Source: Vibrio kanaloae
GTDB lineage: Bacteria > Pseudomonadota > Gammaproteobacteria > Enterobacterales > Vibrionaceae
Assembly (NCBI RefSeq): GCF_024347535.1
Contig: NZ_AP025498.1
Coordinates: forward strand, 744,001-808,000
Length of the DNA: 64,000 nt
Reading direction: 5' to 3'
In this document: positions 63,541-64,000 of the stretch, one piece after another
Layout: each line of letters begins with the position of its first letter
How positions within the stretch are numbered: position 1 is the first letter of the stretch
The notes under the pieces: generated by a model
Database searches by the model: none
Told to the model about the DNA's origin: nothing
What the model saw: the letters and a program-made list of their open reading frames with translations, nothing else
Made by a program: the position numbers and the translations under genes

Positions 63541-64000
63541 ATGTATAAAGTTGGTATTGTTTTATTTGATGATTTTACTGATGTAGATTTCTTTCTTATG
63601 TATGACTTGCTTGGTAGAACAACTGATAGCTGGGATGTGAGAATATTAGGCACTAAGGCTGAGCATAACTCGCAACTCGGAATTTCGGTAAAGACTGAAG
63701 GCCATATATCTGAGGTTAAAGAGCAAGATGTTGTTTTAATTACTAGTGGTTATCGCGGAATTCCAGCGGTACTGAAAGACGAAAACTTCATGTCAGCTTT
63801 AAAACTTAACCCTAAAAAACAATTGATTGGTTCTATATGTGCAGGGTCTTTTGTCTTACACGAGCTTGGGTTGCTGAAAGATAAAAAATTAACGACTAAT
63901 CCTCATGCGAAAGCTGCGCTGGAGAACATGGGAGGAGATGTTCAAGATTTACCTCTCGTTATTGAAGGCAATATAGCTACAGCTGGAGGCTGTCTTTCAG
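63541..64000 (+). CDS. DJ-1/PfpI-family protein, cut by the window end (first 153 codons)
   Basis: Starts at ATG 63541 with AGGGATT upstream; no stop before the end of the window. The fold is GATase1-like: KVGIVLFDDFTDVDF with the first acidic residue, DVVLITSGYRG, and the nucleophile elbow IGSICAGSFVLHELG with C100. It resembles ThiJ/PfpI and isonitrile-hydratase-like proteins, not a GlxA regulator so far as can be seen. The missing C-terminus could still hold a DNA-binding domain. Confidence 0.8.
   Translation, partial: MYKVGIVLFDDFTDVDFFLMYDLLGRTTDSWDVRILGTKAEHNSQLGISVKTEGHISEVKEQDVVLITSGYRGIPAVLKDENFMSALKLNPKKQLIGSICAGSFVLHELGLLKDKKLTTNPHAKAALENMGGDVQDLPLVIEGNIATAGGCLS

Noticed and set aside
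1..64000. tRNA or rRNA genes, CRISPR arrays, phage or plasmid replication genes
   Set aside because: I looked for cloverleaf-type segments, regularly spaced repeats and signature proteins and found nothing convincing; a tRNA scan would settle the RNA genes.

Overview
The window reads as a marine Vibrio genome, probably of the Splendidus or a neighbouring clade, and probably from the secondary chromosome. That placement is inferred from gene content: a Vibrio-type DeaD/AckA/RNase II neighbourhood, PepT, an RND pump pair, an NspS/MbaA-like polyamine sensor and a half integron attC site of Vibrio type. I saw no rRNA, no convincing tRNA, no CRISPR array and no replication origin. The sequence starts in an intergenic stretch and ends inside a DJ-1/PfpI-family gene.

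Positions 1-26.9 kb are mostly housekeeping. They hold a DUF6279 lipoprotein, a DEDDh exonuclease, a PPC/DUF296 protein, an RhlE-type helicase, a COG2509 flavoprotein, ferredoxin FdxA, a SpoU methyltransferase, a Tas-like aldo/keto reductase, peptidase T, a DM13 protein, an MscS-like channel and a dCMP deaminase. Then come an RND efflux adaptor and pump, a MaoC-like protein, PstS with a Pho-box-like promoter, an AraC regulator, RNase II, DeaD and acetate kinase. Most genes end at clear intrinsic terminators.

Positions 26.9-31.0 kb look like an inserted block. The last 46 bp of ackA and its terminator recur about 4.1 kb downstream, and between the copies lie an AT-rich secreted protein and a divergent LysR/EamA exporter pair. 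From 31 to 35.3 kb come a small secreted protein, a DUF2975/Xre pair with a 22-bp AT-rich inverted repeat upstream, MetQ behind tandem MetJ-like boxes, a KDPG aldolase and an AlkD-like protein.

Positions 35.5-45.8 kb form an L-arabinose regulon. araFGH runs left, and araB-araD-araA, an unknown gene, araC and a HAD phosphatase run right. The 371-bp divergent region between them shows two tandem AraC site pairs with 21-bp repeat spacing and CRP-like sites placed much as in E. coli.

Positions 45.9-60.2 kb are accessory metabolism and signalling. They include a LysR regulator with a cytoplasmic-looking OpuAC protein and a quinone-oxidoreductase-like gene that share an upstream repeat; an AraC/AhpD-like pair; an NspS-like and MbaA-like (GGDEF-EAL) pair with a 4-bp overlap; a GlxA-type regulator divergent from a cysteine hydrolase; and a LysR regulator divergent from a coupled operon (carboxymuconolactone decarboxylase family, tautomerase, DUF4865).

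Positions 60.2-62.4 kb are a mosaic: a 130-bp MITE-like relic of an IS5/IS903-type element, a LexA-like palindrome, orphan small genes, a start-less gene fragment that stops 2 bp before a half integron attC, and a dispersed hairpin repeat. After it come hemB and the truncated DJ-1-like gene.
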